Assembly: GCA_002491115.1 (NCBI GenBank) | Contig: DKVI01000062.1 | Coordinates: forward strand, 1 to 57,975 | DNA: 57,975 nt | Direction: 5' to 3' | From: Lachnospiraceae bacterium UBA7182 | Lineage (GTDB): Bacteria; Bacillota; Clostridia; Lachnospirales; Lachnospiraceae | In this document: piece by piece, positions 23,390 through 32,264 of the stretch | Layout: each line of letters starts with the position of its first letter | Numbering within the stretch: position 1 is the stretch's first letter | Notes under the pieces: generated by a model | Told to the model about the DNA's origin: nothing | The model's database searches: none | What the model saw: only the letters and a program-made list of their open reading frames with translations | Program-made: the position numbers and the translations under genes

Positions 23390-24295
23390 TCAGTCCTGCT
23401 GTGTGGCTGCCGGATTCACATGCACCATGCAGTGCTTCACCTCCGGAAAATGCGTCTCAATCGCATTGTGTACCCGCTCCGCGATCTCGTGTGTCTCATA
23501 TAAAGTTCTGCTGCCGTCCGCGGCGATTTCCATATCCACATACATTTTCGCCCCGAACTGACGGGTCAGAAGCCGGTCAATCCCCAATACGCCTTCCTGC
23601 GACAGAGTAATTTCACGCACTTTTTCTTCTGTCTCCTTATCGCAGGCTTTGTCTACCATCTTGTCGACGGCATCCATGAAAATATCATACGCCGCCTTTC
23701 CAATAAAAATGCTGATCACCACACTGGCAGCAGAGTCCAGAATCGGATAGCCCATCCGTGAGCCCGCAATGCCGACAAAAGCGCCGACAGAGGACAAAGA
23801 ATCCGAACGGTGGTGCCAGGCATCTGCCATCAGCGCGCCGGAACGAATTTTTTTTGCCGCCGCCCGGGTATACCAGTACATCCACTCCTTGGCCGCAATG
23901 GAGATGACTGCCGCCGCCAGAGCCATAATGCCCGGAATGGGCAGCTCTTCATAATTGCCCTGCAGAACCGTTTTAAGCCCGTTGATGCCGATGCCCACGC
24001 CCGTGGCAAAAAGGATGGTCGCCAATATGATAGAAGCGACGCACTCCAGCCGTTCATGCCCGTAAGGATGATTCCGATCCGACGCCTTTCCTGAGATACG
24101 TACGCCGACAATCACGATAATCGTGCTGAACACATCCGAAGCCGAGTGAACCGCGTCCGAAATCATGGCACCGGAGTGCCCTAAAATCCCCGCCAGCAGC
24201 TTCCCGGCAGACAAAAAGATATTGATCCCAATGCTGACCGCCGACACACGCATGGCAGTTTTCTGATTCTCCATATCCATATTTGCTGCTTCCAT
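23390..24295 (-). CDS. cation diffusion facilitator transporter
   Basis: 301 residues. CDF proteins export divalent metals (Zn, Mn, Fe) in exchange for protons. Six membrane segments are expected. The metal site residues are HSASD in the second segment and HHRSD in the fifth. A cytoplasmic C-terminal domain begins around ETEEKVREITLSQEGV and ends in an HCMVHVNP stretch. The metal preference cannot be read with confidence. GGAG precedes the start. Confidence 0.95.
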   Translation of the reverse strand: MEAANMDMENQKTAMRVSAVSIGINIFLSAGKLLAGILGHSGAMISDAVHSASDVFSTIIVIVGVRISGKASDRNHPYGHERLECVASIILATILFATGVGIGINGLKTVLQGNYEELPIPGIMALAAAVISIAAKEWMYWYTRAAAKKIRSGALMADAWHHRSDSLSSVGAFVGIAGSRMGYPILDSAASVVISIFIGKAAYDIFMDAVDKMVDKACDKETEEKVREITLSQEGVLGIDRLLTRQFGAKMYVDMEIAADGSRTLYETHEIAERVHNAIETHFPEVKHCMVHVNPAATQQD

Positions 24296-24452
24296 ATACC
24301 TGTCTCCTGATTATAATTCTGTTTCAATATTTTTGTGTTTCCCGTTAGTATAACACAGCTTTCCGGTTTGTGTTATTTAATCTTTTTTAAAGAATTGCAT
24401 ATTCCTCTGGCATTTATATGCAAAATCTGTTAGAATAAGACTCGGTGATGAA

Positions 24453-25310
24453 ATGAGTACAAAAAAACAAACAACACAAAGGAAAAAACCACAAAATTCC
24501 AACCGTTCCGGTTCTGCCCCCAGGCGCAGGCAGAGCAGAAAAGCCCGTCAAAGGCGGCAGAGACTTTATCTGGCCTTAGGGCTTGGCATCGGACTGTGTG
24601 CCTGTCTCCTGATCTTCAGCATTTACAAGCTTGGCTCCATCTTCCTCGGATATCAGTCCGGCAGCAAAGAATATACGGAGTTACAGCAGTATGTGACCGC
24701 GGAAGCTCCCCTGCCCGACGAAACGCCGGCGGATGAGGAAGATTCTGAAGCACGTGCTTCCAGGATCGATCTTGCTTCTTTAAAAGAGATTAACTCCGAA
24801 GCAGTCGGCTGGGTCGAGATACCGGATACTGAGATCAGCTATCCGATGGCGCACACCTCAGATAATTCCTATTATCTGACGCACACGTTCAGCAATGAAA
24901 AGAACAAAGCCGGAAGTATCTTCGTCGAAACGGCCAATAAGTCCGATTTCAGCGACCTTCACACGATCATTTATGGTCATAATATGAAGAACGGCTCCAT
25001 GTTCGCAGGACTTAAGAATTTCAGCAAAAAAGATTACTGGGAAGCTCATCCTTATGTCTATATCGACCTGGAAGACGGCTCTCACTGCTATGAGATTTTT
25101 TCCTGCCATGTAGCTCCTGTGACCGATATCACATACACGATCGGTTTTGCGCCTGACGATACTTATGCTTCCTTCCTGGAAGAGATCACGGCATCTTCAG
25201 AGTATGACACAGGCGTAGAGGTAGGTGTGGACGATTATGTTGTCTCCCTTTCCACCTGTACCAACGGCGGCAAAGACCGCTTCGTCGTACATGCAAAGAA
25301 GCTGTATTGA
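24453..25310 (+). CDS. class B sortase
   Basis: 285 residues. A very basic N-terminal tail (about 40 residues rich in Arg/Lys) precedes one membrane segment (residues 42-62). The extracellular sortase fold carries catalytic His in IIYGHNMKNGSMF, Cys in LSTCTNGG and Arg in KDRFVVHAK. The spacing fits SrtB. Sortases attach surface proteins to peptidoglycan, but no protein with a visible sorting signal lies in this window. The ribosome binding site is weak (GGTGATGA). Confidence 0.93.
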   Translation: MSTKKQTTQRKKPQNSNRSGSAPRRRQSRKARQRRQRLYLALGLGIGLCACLLIFSIYKLGSIFLGYQSGSKEYTELQQYVTAEAPLPDETPADEEDSEARASRIDLASLKEINSEAVGWVEIPDTEISYPMAHTSDNSYYLTHTFSNEKNKAGSIFVETANKSDFSDLHTIIYGHNMKNGSMFAGLKNFSKKDYWEAHPYVYIDLEDGSHCYEIFSCHVAPVTDITYTIGFAPDDTYASFLEEITASSEYDTGVEVGVDDYVVSLSTCTNGGKDRFVVHAKKLY

Positions 25311-25332
25311 CAAAAATCCTGCGGATTTTACA

Positions 25333-25359
25333 AAGGCTGCCGTATTTTGCGGCAGCCTT
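25333..25359 (+). terminator. terminator of the sortase gene
   Basis: A 9-bp stem, AAGGCTGCC (25333-25341) with GGCAGCCTT (25351-25359), followed by CCTGTTTTT. Confidence 0.85.
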
Positions 25360-25446
25360 CCTGTTTTTCCCTGCAAACAGCCTTCCTTTTTGAATTTTCC
25401 TGTGGTAAAATAGTGCAGATAAATACTCTGCCAAAGGGGTCTGGTT

Positions 25447-26832
25447 ATGAAAACATATGAAACATGCCGGAAGGCGTACCCCGTCTTCCTTTATAAAAAC
25501 TATGATATCCAGGATACCGCGGACGAACTTCTGGTTACTTACCATTTTGAGATTCCCGGACTTTCGGCCTTTGCGCCTGCCTGGCGCTTTCCCAAAGAAA
25601 ACAGGCAAAGCCTGTCGGTTCAAAAAAACCGTACTTTGCAGGCCATGATTTTTGGGCTCGGTATGGTAGAGCTTGTCAGCTACTGGAAGATCGCCTGCCC
25701 GCCGAAAGTCGTCGTATCCGCAGGACCGCTTACCAGAGAACAGGTCTTATGGTGGAAGGAACTGTATTACCTGGGGCTTGGAGAGTTCTTTTATACCAAC
25801 CATATACAGGCAGACCCGGATGGTTTTATGGACCTTACATCCGACGCGCCTGATTTTACAGGTACAGAACTGCCCTGCCCCGCCCGGGAAGGCTTCCTGA
25901 TTCCCGTAGGCGGAGGCAAGGATTCCGCCTGCACCATCGAAATGCTAAAGCAAAGCGGCCACCCGCTGAAAACCTATATCATCAATCCCAGGGGTGCCAC
26001 TTTAAATACCGTCACGGCATCCGGACTTTCCATGGACAACAGCATCCATGCGGGGCGGACACTGGATCCGAATATGCTGTCTCTGAATAAAGAAGGCTAT
26101 TTAAACGGCCACACGCCTTTTTCCGCGCTGGTCGCCTTCTCTTCTTTGATTACCGCGTATCTGCACGGCCTGAAATACATTGCCCTCTCCAACGAATCCA
26201 GTGCCAATGAAAGCACGGTAGCGGGAAGTATGGTAAACCATCAGTATTCCAAAAGCTTTAAGTTTGAGAAAGACTTTCACGCGTACGAGGCAGCATATAT
26301 ACGAAGCGGCATTCATTACTTCAGTATGCTCCGACCTCTTTCGGAATTTCAGATCGCGGCATATTTTTCCGAAGCCGAAGCCTACCACCGCATCTTCAGA
26401 AGCTGCAACGCGGGCAGCAAACAGGATATCTGGTGCGGACACTGCTCCAAGTGCCTGTTCGTGTTTCTGATTCTGTCCCCGTTCTTAAGCCATGCATATC
26501 TTACAGACCTGTTTGGAACAGACATGCTGGAAGATGCGTCCATGAAAGACTGTTTTGAAAAGCTTGTAGGCATGCAGAACGAAAAACCGTTTGAGTGTGT
26601 GGGAAGCAGAGACGAAGTAAATGCCGCCGTCTGCCTGACGATCGAACGTATGGAACAGGAAGGTGAAAAGCTTCCCCTGCTCCTTGCCTGGTATCGCAGA
26701 CAACCTGTATATACGGCTTCTTTCCCTTCCCGGCACGCCTTTGACCGTTACTACGATCCGGATCATCTGCTTCCGGAGGAATGCCTGCGCATCCTGACCG
26801 GAGAATGTTATGGAGGAACACTGCCTTGCTGA
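25447..26832 (+). CDS. murL: UDP-MurNAc-L-Ala-L-Glu epimerase (MurL-like)
   Basis: 461 residues. MurL proteins, characterised in Xanthomonas, use ATP to epimerise the terminal L-Glu of UDP-MurNAc-L-Ala-L-Glu to D-Glu, giving the normal muropeptide without glutamate racemase. The PP-loop-like ATP site PVGGGKDS is at residues 153-160. SNESSANES lies near 250. A cysteine cluster (Cys320 and WCGHCSKC at 329-336) probably binds metal or shapes the active site. The next gene is a MurD homologue overlapping by seven bases, exactly the partner (MurD2) required by this route, which makes the call firm. An extended -10 (TGGTAAAAT, -10 at 25406-25411) lies upstream. Confidence 0.88.
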   Translation: MKTYETCRKAYPVFLYKNYDIQDTADELLVTYHFEIPGLSAFAPAWRFPKENRQSLSVQKNRTLQAMIFGLGMVELVSYWKIACPPKVVVSAGPLTREQVLWWKELYYLGLGEFFYTNHIQADPDGFMDLTSDAPDFTGTELPCPAREGFLIPVGGGKDSACTIEMLKQSGHPLKTYIINPRGATLNTVTASGLSMDNSIHAGRTLDPNMLSLNKEGYLNGHTPFSALVAFSSLITAYLHGLKYIALSNESSANESTVAGSMVNHQYSKSFKFEKDFHAYEAAYIRSGIHYFSMLRPLSEFQIAAYFSEAEAYHRIFRSCNAGSKQDIWCGHCSKCLFVFLILSPFLSHAYLTDLFGTDMLEDASMKDCFEKLVGMQNEKPFECVGSRDEVNAAVCLTIERMEQEGEKLPLLLAWYRRQPVYTASFPSRHAFDRYYDPDHLLPEECLRILTGECYGGTLPC

Positions 26833-28160
26833 CAATTCTTGGAAATCTTATCGCCAAAAAACATATACTGATTCTTGGATACGGAAGAGAGGGAAGATCT
26901 ACCCTGCACCGCGTCCTGCAGGCAGGAGGCTTTGCCTCTGTCACGGTGGCGGATCAGTCAAGTGTCGTACCGGAAGACCCGAATGTGCAGGTACTGTCCG
27001 GTGTCTCTTATATGGATACGCTGGATCAGTATGATCTGGTGTTTAAAAGCCCCGGCATCGTCCTTCCAAAGAATCCCACGCAGTATACCTGCACATTCAC
27101 ATCCCAGATGGAAGTATTTTTTCTTGCCTGCCGGGACCGCATCATCGGTATTACAGGCACCAAAGGCAAGAGCACGGTGACAACGCTTTTATACCATATT
27201 TTAAAGGAGAATAAAAGAGATGTAGTCCTGGCAGGCAATATCGGCATACCGGCGTTTGACATTCTGGAAAAGATCGGCCCCGATACCCGGATCGTCTGCG
27301 AGCTTTCCTGCCACCAGCTGGAATATCTGAACTTATCCCCGCATCTTGCGGTCCTCCTGAATCTTCATGAGGAACATCTGGACCACTACGGAACCATGGA
27401 ACGGTATATCCGTGCCAAACAGCAGATCTATCTGCACCAAAAACCTGAGGATAAACTTATATGCGAACTGTCCGTTCTTCCCCGCAAAGGAACCTGCCGG
27501 TCCCATATCTACACGGTTTCCGACCGCTTCTCCACCGCGGATGTAGTTCTGAGCGGTACCAAAATCCGTTTTGAGCAGGGCGATTACCGCATCCCTGTAC
27601 AAAAGATCCGTCTGCTTGGTCACCATAACCATATAGATATCGCTTTCTGCTATGCCATATGCCATATGCTGGGATTATCCGATGCGGAATTTGACCAGGC
27701 GCTTAGGACTTACCAGCCGCTCCCCCACCGTTTAAGCCTGATCGGAGAGAAAAAAGGCGTCCGCTATTATGACGACTCCATCTCCACCATCTGTGACACC
27801 ACAATCCAGGCTTTAAAAAGCGTCCCAAATGTAGGTACGGTACTGATCGGCGGTATGGACCGGGGCATCGAATACGGCGAACTGATCGAGTTTCTCTCAG
27901 AGAATCAGGTGCCCCATATCATTCTGATGGCCGATACGGGAAAAAGAATTTATCATGAAATTCTTACAAACTATCCGGATTTCTCCGGGCCTGAGAGGCT
28001 TATACTGGTAGATACCCTGGAAGAAGCCGTCCGGCAGGCAGAAAGAATTACTGCGCCTGGAACCGCCTGTATCCTCTCCCCGGCTGCGGCCAGCTATGGC
28101 TTTTTTAAAAATTTTGAAGAGCGGGGAGACGCATTTGCAAAACTTGTGTTTTCACACTGA
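26826..28160 (+). CDS. murD2: UDP-MurNAc-L-Ala:L-glutamate ligase (MurD2-like)
   Basis: 444 residues from a TTG start. It is a Mur-ligase with an N-terminal Rossmann part (HILILGYGREGRST), the ATP P-loop GITGTKGKST, and the central GNIGIPAFD and NLHEEHLDHYG motifs. The C-terminal domain includes RLSLIGEKKGVRYYDDSIST. As MurD2 it would add L-Glu to UDP-MurNAc-L-Ala for the MurL epimerase encoded just before it. A longer frame begins at 26781, but GGAGG at 26812-26816 sits 9 bases before the TTG, while the upstream ATGs are too close to their GGAG sites. The overlap with murL (TTGCTGA) suggests coupled translation. A canonical MurD elsewhere cannot be excluded. Confidence 0.85.
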   Translation: MLTILGNLIAKKHILILGYGREGRSTLHRVLQAGGFASVTVADQSSVVPEDPNVQVLSGVSYMDTLDQYDLVFKSPGIVLPKNPTQYTCTFTSQMEVFFLACRDRIIGITGTKGKSTVTTLLYHILKENKRDVVLAGNIGIPAFDILEKIGPDTRIVCELSCHQLEYLNLSPHLAVLLNLHEEHLDHYGTMERYIRAKQQIYLHQKPEDKLICELSVLPRKGTCRSHIYTVSDRFSTADVVLSGTKIRFEQGDYRIPVQKIRLLGHHNHIDIAFCYAICHMLGLSDAEFDQALRTYQPLPHRLSLIGEKKGVRYYDDSISTICDTTIQALKSVPNVGTVLIGGMDRGIEYGELIEFLSENQVPHIILMADTGKRIYHEILTNYPDFSGPERLILVDTLEEAVRQAERITAPGTACILSPAAASYGFFKNFEERGDAFAKLVFSH

Positions 28161-28183
28161 CCCACAATGGAAGGAAAAATGAT

Positions 28184-28212
28184 TTGCTTTTATTGCCGTT
28201 TCCTTCTATAAT
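28184..28212 (+). promoter_or_regulatory. promoter of the S1-domain gene
   Basis: TTGCTT (28184-28189), a 17-base spacer and TATAAT (28207-28212), 45 bases upstream of the start codon at 28257. Confidence 0.75.
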
Positions 28213-28256
28213 AAGAGTGTTGAAAAAATATATTTATTTCGAGGAGATTTACAAAA

Positions 28257-28964
28257 ATGGAAGAAAAAATGACAATGGATGATTTATCTGAAGAACTGGA
28301 AGCCTCCTGCCAGGCTGCAGAGGAAAGCGAAACGATTTCTGAAGAACTTGATCCCGTATGGGCAACCCTGAAGGAATATCTGGCAGAAAAAACCGAACTG
28401 ACCGTAAAGATCGGCGGTGTCGTCAATTCCGGCGTAATCGCTTATGTGGAAGGAGTCCGTGGCTTTATTCCCGCATCCCGCTTATCTTTAGAGCGCGTGG
28501 AAGATTTAAACGAGTGGCTGCACAAGAAAGTCAAAGTCCGCGTGATCACTGCCGACGCCGCAAAGAAACGCCTGGTGCTTTCCGCCCGGGAGATCCTGCG
28601 CGAGGAAGAAGCGCGCAAACGCCAGGAACTTTTCGATCAGGTGCAGGTAGGGGATGTTATGGACGGAACCGTGGAATCCCTGAAAGACTACGGCGCTTTT
28701 ATCCGCCTGTCCAACGGTCTGTCCGGACTGGTACATGTGTCCCAGATCTCTGACAAGCGTATCACTACACCCGACAAAGTACTAAAGATCGACGACGAAG
28801 TCAAAGTAAAAGTCATCGCCATTAAAGACGGTAAACTTTCTTTAAGCATGAAAGCGCTGATCGAAAAACCGGCAGAGGAGCACACAGAAAAAGATTTCCG
28901 GATGCCTAAGAGTGAAAATATTTCCACCAACTTAGGATCCCTTCTGGCGAATCTGAAACTGTAA
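28257..28964 (+). CDS. S1 RNA-binding domain protein (short RpsA-like)
   Basis: 235 residues. An acidic N-terminus is followed by two S1 OB-fold domains, about residues 45-105 (VKIGGVVNSGVIAYVEGVRGFIPASRL) and 128-198 (GDVMDGTVESLKDYGAFIRL...LVHVSQIS). This is the reduced S1 form seen in Clostridia rather than the multi-domain E. coli protein. It probably binds mRNA and may assist translation; ribosomal membership is not shown by the sequence. GAGGAG precedes the start. Confidence 0.9.
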   Translation: MEEKMTMDDLSEELEASCQAAEESETISEELDPVWATLKEYLAEKTELTVKIGGVVNSGVIAYVEGVRGFIPASRLSLERVEDLNEWLHKKVKVRVITADAAKKRLVLSAREILREEEARKRQELFDQVQVGDVMDGTVESLKDYGAFIRLSNGLSGLVHVSQISDKRITTPDKVLKIDDEVKVKVIAIKDGKLSLSMKALIEKPAEEHTEKDFRMPKSENISTNLGSLLANLKL

Positions 28965-29027
28965 CATGATTGTGACAAATATTTCATATAATCTGTGGTA
29001 TGATGGGAGGTACAGGAGGCTTCAGCT

Positions 29028-29783
29028 ATGAAAAACGAACGACACAAACGCAAAGAATCCTTTTCCGTACTTTTGATCTCAAATATGGGCCGGAGCAGCA
29101 AACAGTTTCATATCTCGCTTTTTGCCCTCCGTCTGATATTTTTTATACTTCTTTTTATCTGCGTTGCCGCAGGATGGCTGACCTATGAGTTTGTTGCCAA
29201 TCACCGGGTCCAGAGCACACTGCGCGAACAGATCGCGACGCAGGAAGATACAGTCAGACAACTTACTGAAGAAAAAGAGGCGTTAAACGGCGAAAAACTG
29301 GCTCTTTCGCAAGAAAATGAGACACTTAAGCAGGAAGCCGCCAAAAAAGCAGAAGAAGAAGCTGCCGCAGCAGCAGCGGAACAGGAAGCAGCTGAACAGG
29401 AAGCCGAAGACGAATCCTCCACTCCTACCAGGTATCCCTTCTCGGGCGCAAGCGTACTAAGATCCAATTATTCCGATGAACAGCCTTATCTGTCCGTCAA
29501 TACTTACGCAGACTGCGCTGTGATCGCCGCCGGCAACGGCACGGTGGTTTCCGTTAGATCTGACGATACCTGTCCGCATATTATTGAAATACAGCATGGA
29601 AGCGGCCACCTGACACGTTATATGTGCCACGGGGAAGCTCAGGTCGAGACAGAAGAAGGCGCGGAAGTCCAGGCAGGCGATACACTCTTTACGGTCACTG
29701 CCGACGAAACCCAGGTAGACTACCAGATCACGGTAGACGAGGCTCCCATAGACCCGCTCTCCATCATTGACGCAAAAGGGTAA
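29028..29783 (+). CDS. membrane-anchored M23-fold protein, likely inactive
   Basis: 251 residues. A cytoplasmic N-terminus precedes a membrane segment (about residues 31-55), a coiled coil (about 60-125, Gln/Glu/Ala rich) and a C-terminal LytM/M23-like beta domain. In that domain the HGSGHLTRYMCH stretch matches the family's HGNG...YAH, but the final HxH zinc motif is replaced by VDYQI, and the first H/D ligands are not evident. It therefore probably binds or activates rather than cuts peptidoglycan. A GGAGG precedes the start. Bactofilin follows 41 bases later; this M23-bactofilin pairing is widespread in cell-shape loci. Confidence 0.85.
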   Translation: MKNERHKRKESFSVLLISNMGRSSKQFHISLFALRLIFFILLFICVAAGWLTYEFVANHRVQSTLREQIATQEDTVRQLTEEKEALNGEKLALSQENETLKQEAAKKAEEEAAAAAAEQEAAEQEAEDESSTPTRYPFSGASVLRSNYSDEQPYLSVNTYADCAVIAAGNGTVVSVRSDDTCPHIIEIQHGSGHLTRYMCHGEAQVETEEGAEVQAGDTLFTVTADETQVDYQITVDEAPIDPLSIIDAKG

Positions 29784-29824
29784 TACAAGGAACTTATAAA
29801 CAACTTTAACAGGAGGACTGTTTC

Positions 29825-30298
29825 ATGCTAGGCAGTAAAAGCAAAAGCACCGGCGCCCCCATAACGGAAAGCCAGCAGAAGATCGGAACGATCATCGGGC
29901 CGGGCGCAGTCTTTAACGGCGACCTGACAGCGCCGGAAGCCATTCGGGTAGACGGTTACATCTACGGAAACTGCACCTGCGACAAGAACCTGATCCTTGG
30001 ACCGGAGGGCCAGATCAAGGGAAATATCAGCGCACAGAACATCGTGATCTCCGGAAAGGTAGAAGGCGATATCTGCGCCCAGGAAAAAATGGAGATTCTT
30101 TCCACAGGAAAGGTCACAGGCGATATTACCGCCAGATCGCTTGTAATAGACGAAGATGCGTATTTTGACGGACGGTGTACCATGACCACGGTCGCCCTGG
30201 CCGATTCTCAGGCCAAAATCGCTGCAAAAAATCCCATGGAATCCGTTGCAATTCCTTCGGAAGAATCGTCAGACAAAAACAAATCAGACAAAAAGTAA
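29825..30298 (+). CDS. bactofilin
   Basis: 157 residues. The polymer-forming DUF583 beta-helix runs from about residue 20 to 125, with the repeating pattern GTIIGPGAVFNGDL, EAIRVDGYIYGN, KGNISAQNIVISGKVEGD, GKVTGDITARSLVIDEDAYFDG. Disordered charged tails flank it, as is normal for bactofilins. It forms membrane-associated filaments that position wall enzymes. It is downstream of an M23-fold membrane protein and ends in a shared terminator. Confidence 0.95.
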   Translation: MLGSKSKSTGAPITESQQKIGTIIGPGAVFNGDLTAPEAIRVDGYIYGNCTCDKNLILGPEGQIKGNISAQNIVISGKVEGDICAQEKMEILSTGKVTGDITARSLVIDEDAYFDGRCTMTTVALADSQAKIAAKNPMESVAIPSEESSDKNKSDKK

Positions 30299-30318
30299 GG
30301 GCTGCCTGTGGCAGCCCT
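30298..30318. terminator. bidirectional terminator between bactofilin and the GH13 gene
   Basis: A 9-bp stem AGGGCTGCC / GGCAGCCCT with a three-base loop. ATTTTTCTT follows on the plus strand, and TACTTTTTG on the minus strand. It serves two convergent genes and overlaps the GH13 stop codon. Confidence 0.9.
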
Positions 30319-32152
30319 ATTTTTCTTTACTCATCCACAAAAATCCGTGACCTTCCACAGATACATCGACAAGCTCCATTTTTTCACCGCTGAAAAGCTC
30401 GGTCCAGACGCCCGGTTCATTCATCCATGCGGTCCTGGCTTCATCGGAGAAATTAAAAAGACCGATAAATACCTCTTCTTCATTCTCCCTTAAAATACCA
30501 AGGATCGCCTGATCCTTCACGTCATAAGTATAGACCGCCGCGCTGCTGTCAAAGACGCTTCTTTCTCTTCTGATCTTTTCCAGTTTAGAAAGTCCTGCGA
30601 AGACTTTATACTGAGACGTCTTCGGGTCCGTATTCTTAGCCGCAAGGTCCCAGCGGAATTTTCCCCTGTGAATATAGCGCGAATCCGCTCTTTTCTCTTC
30701 GTCCTCTTTATATGTATAATCGTTAAGCTGACCGATTTCGTCGCCGCTGTAAAGCATCGGTATCCCGGACTGGGTAAACATATACGCATGCAGCATCAGA
30801 TCCATCCGGATGGCGTTGTTCAGTTTCTCCTCGTTCCTTTCATACAGCGCGCTCTCCATGCCGCACATGGAAGCGGTGGTTCCGCAGAAACGGGCATCCT
30901 GGGTCACCGGATCGTCGTTGTACAGCTCACCCCTGCTCTCACTGCCCTCCCAACTGCCTGTGAAATAGCGATTCAGGAAACGCTTATGGCTTACTTCCTC
31001 CATGCCCCAGGATCCCAGCGTGCCGTAGTCAAGCCCCCATCCGATGTCATCATGACAGCGAAGATAATTGAGAAACAGATAATCTTTGGGCAGGCTGTTC
31101 ACAATGTCCATCTGCTTTTTCAAAAGACGGATGTCCCGGGTTGCCACGCTGTGCCAGGTCGTCGCCATGGTCGTCACATTATAAAGCATATGACACTCCG
31201 GCTTTTCCACCGTGCCAAAATACGGCACGACTTTCTCCGGTTCCATAACCACTTCGCCCAGAAGCAGCACACCCGGACATACGATCTCCGAGATGATACG
31301 CATCATACGCACGATTGTGTGTACCTCTTTTAGATTCCTGCACTTTGTTCCAAGCTCTTTCCATATATAAGGAACCGCGTCAATACGGATAATATCCATT
31401 CCCTGGTTCGCCAGATACAGGAAATTATACATCATCTCGTTAAAAACTCTCGGATTCCTGTAATTCAGATCCCACTGGTACGGATAAAACGTCGTCATGA
31501 CATAATACCCCATATCATCCAGCCAGGTAAAATTGCCGGGCGCCGTCGTAGGGAATACCTGCGGAACCGTCCGGTCATATTCCCCGGGAACAGACGGATT
31601 ATCATAGAAGAAATAGCGGCTCATATACTCTCCGTCACCCTGTCTCGCCCTTTTCGCCCACTCATGGTCTTCCGACGTATGGTTCATGACGAAATCCATA
31701 CACAGGTTGATCTTTTTCTTATGACATGCCTTGGCCAGATCCGCAAGCTCTTCCATATTGCCAAGCTCCGGCTGCACTTTCCTGAAGTCCGCCACTGCGT
31801 ACCCGCCGTCCGAGCGTCCTTTCGGAGACTCTAAAAACGGCATCAGGTGGATACAGTTTACATTACAGGAAGAAAGATAATCGAGCTTTTTTTTCACACC
31901 GCTTAAATTCTCTGCAAAATTATCTATATAAAGCATCATGCCCAGCATATCGTTCTTTCTGAACCAGCCCGGATCTTCCTCTCTTTCCCTGTCCAGATCC
32001 GCAAGCTCTTTATCCCTCTCCAGAGCAAAACGGTGTATGTTCTCACACAGTTCCGCGAACATGTCTCCGTTATTATACAGTTCCATATAGAGCCACCGCA
32101 GCTCATCATGGCGCGCGTCCAGACGTTTTTCAAATATTTCTTCTCTTTTCAT
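30317..32152 (-). CDS. GH13 amylosucrase-like glucan/sucrose enzyme
   Basis: 611 residues. Subfamily GH13_4 features are present: an N-terminal helical domain (about residues 1-90) before the (beta/alpha)8 barrel, MDFVMNHTSEDHEWA, the nucleophile Asp in IIRIDAV, the acid/base Glu in LLLGEVV and the third Asp in LRCHDDIGWG. GH13_4 enzymes act on sucrose (glucan synthesis with release of fructose, or hydrolysis). No signal peptide is visible, so it acts inside the cell. The start at 32152 has AAGGAG 8 bases upstream; a longer frame to 32188 lacks one. It lies behind a sugar ABC importer after a partial terminator, which fits use of imported sucrose. Exact specificity is uncertain. Confidence 0.87.
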   Translation of the reverse strand: MKREEIFEKRLDARHDELRWLYMELYNNGDMFAELCENIHRFALERDKELADLDREREEDPGWFRKNDMLGMMLYIDNFAENLSGVKKKLDYLSSCNVNCIHLMPFLESPKGRSDGGYAVADFRKVQPELGNMEELADLAKACHKKKINLCMDFVMNHTSEDHEWAKRARQGDGEYMSRYFFYDNPSVPGEYDRTVPQVFPTTAPGNFTWLDDMGYYVMTTFYPYQWDLNYRNPRVFNEMMYNFLYLANQGMDIIRIDAVPYIWKELGTKCRNLKEVHTIVRMMRIISEIVCPGVLLLGEVVMEPEKVVPYFGTVEKPECHMLYNVTTMATTWHSVATRDIRLLKKQMDIVNSLPKDYLFLNYLRCHDDIGWGLDYGTLGSWGMEEVSHKRFLNRYFTGSWEGSESRGELYNDDPVTQDARFCGTTASMCGMESALYERNEEKLNNAIRMDLMLHAYMFTQSGIPMLYSGDEIGQLNDYTYKEDEEKRADSRYIHRGKFRWDLAAKNTDPKTSQYKVFAGLSKLEKIRRERSVFDSSAAVYTYDVKDQAILGILRENEEEVFIGLFNFSDEARTAWMNEPGVWTELFSGEKMELVDVSVEGHGFLWMSKEK

Positions 32153-32189
32153 TCTATAACTCCTTTTGCCTGAAATATAAACGCGCAAA

Positions 32190-32230
32190 ATGGGGCTGCC
32201 ACACTAAAAATATTCAGCGCGCAACCCCAT
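32190..32230 (-). terminator. terminator between the ABC importer and GH13 genes
   Basis: A 10-bp stem ATGGGGCTGC (32190-32199) with GCAACCCCAT (32221-32230, one wobble) and a 21-base loop, followed on the minus strand by TTTTGCG. The T-tract is short, so read-through into GH13 is likely. Confidence 0.6.
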
Positions 32231-32264
32231 CTGCCTGTGAAATCACATTGTCGTTATTTCCCTC

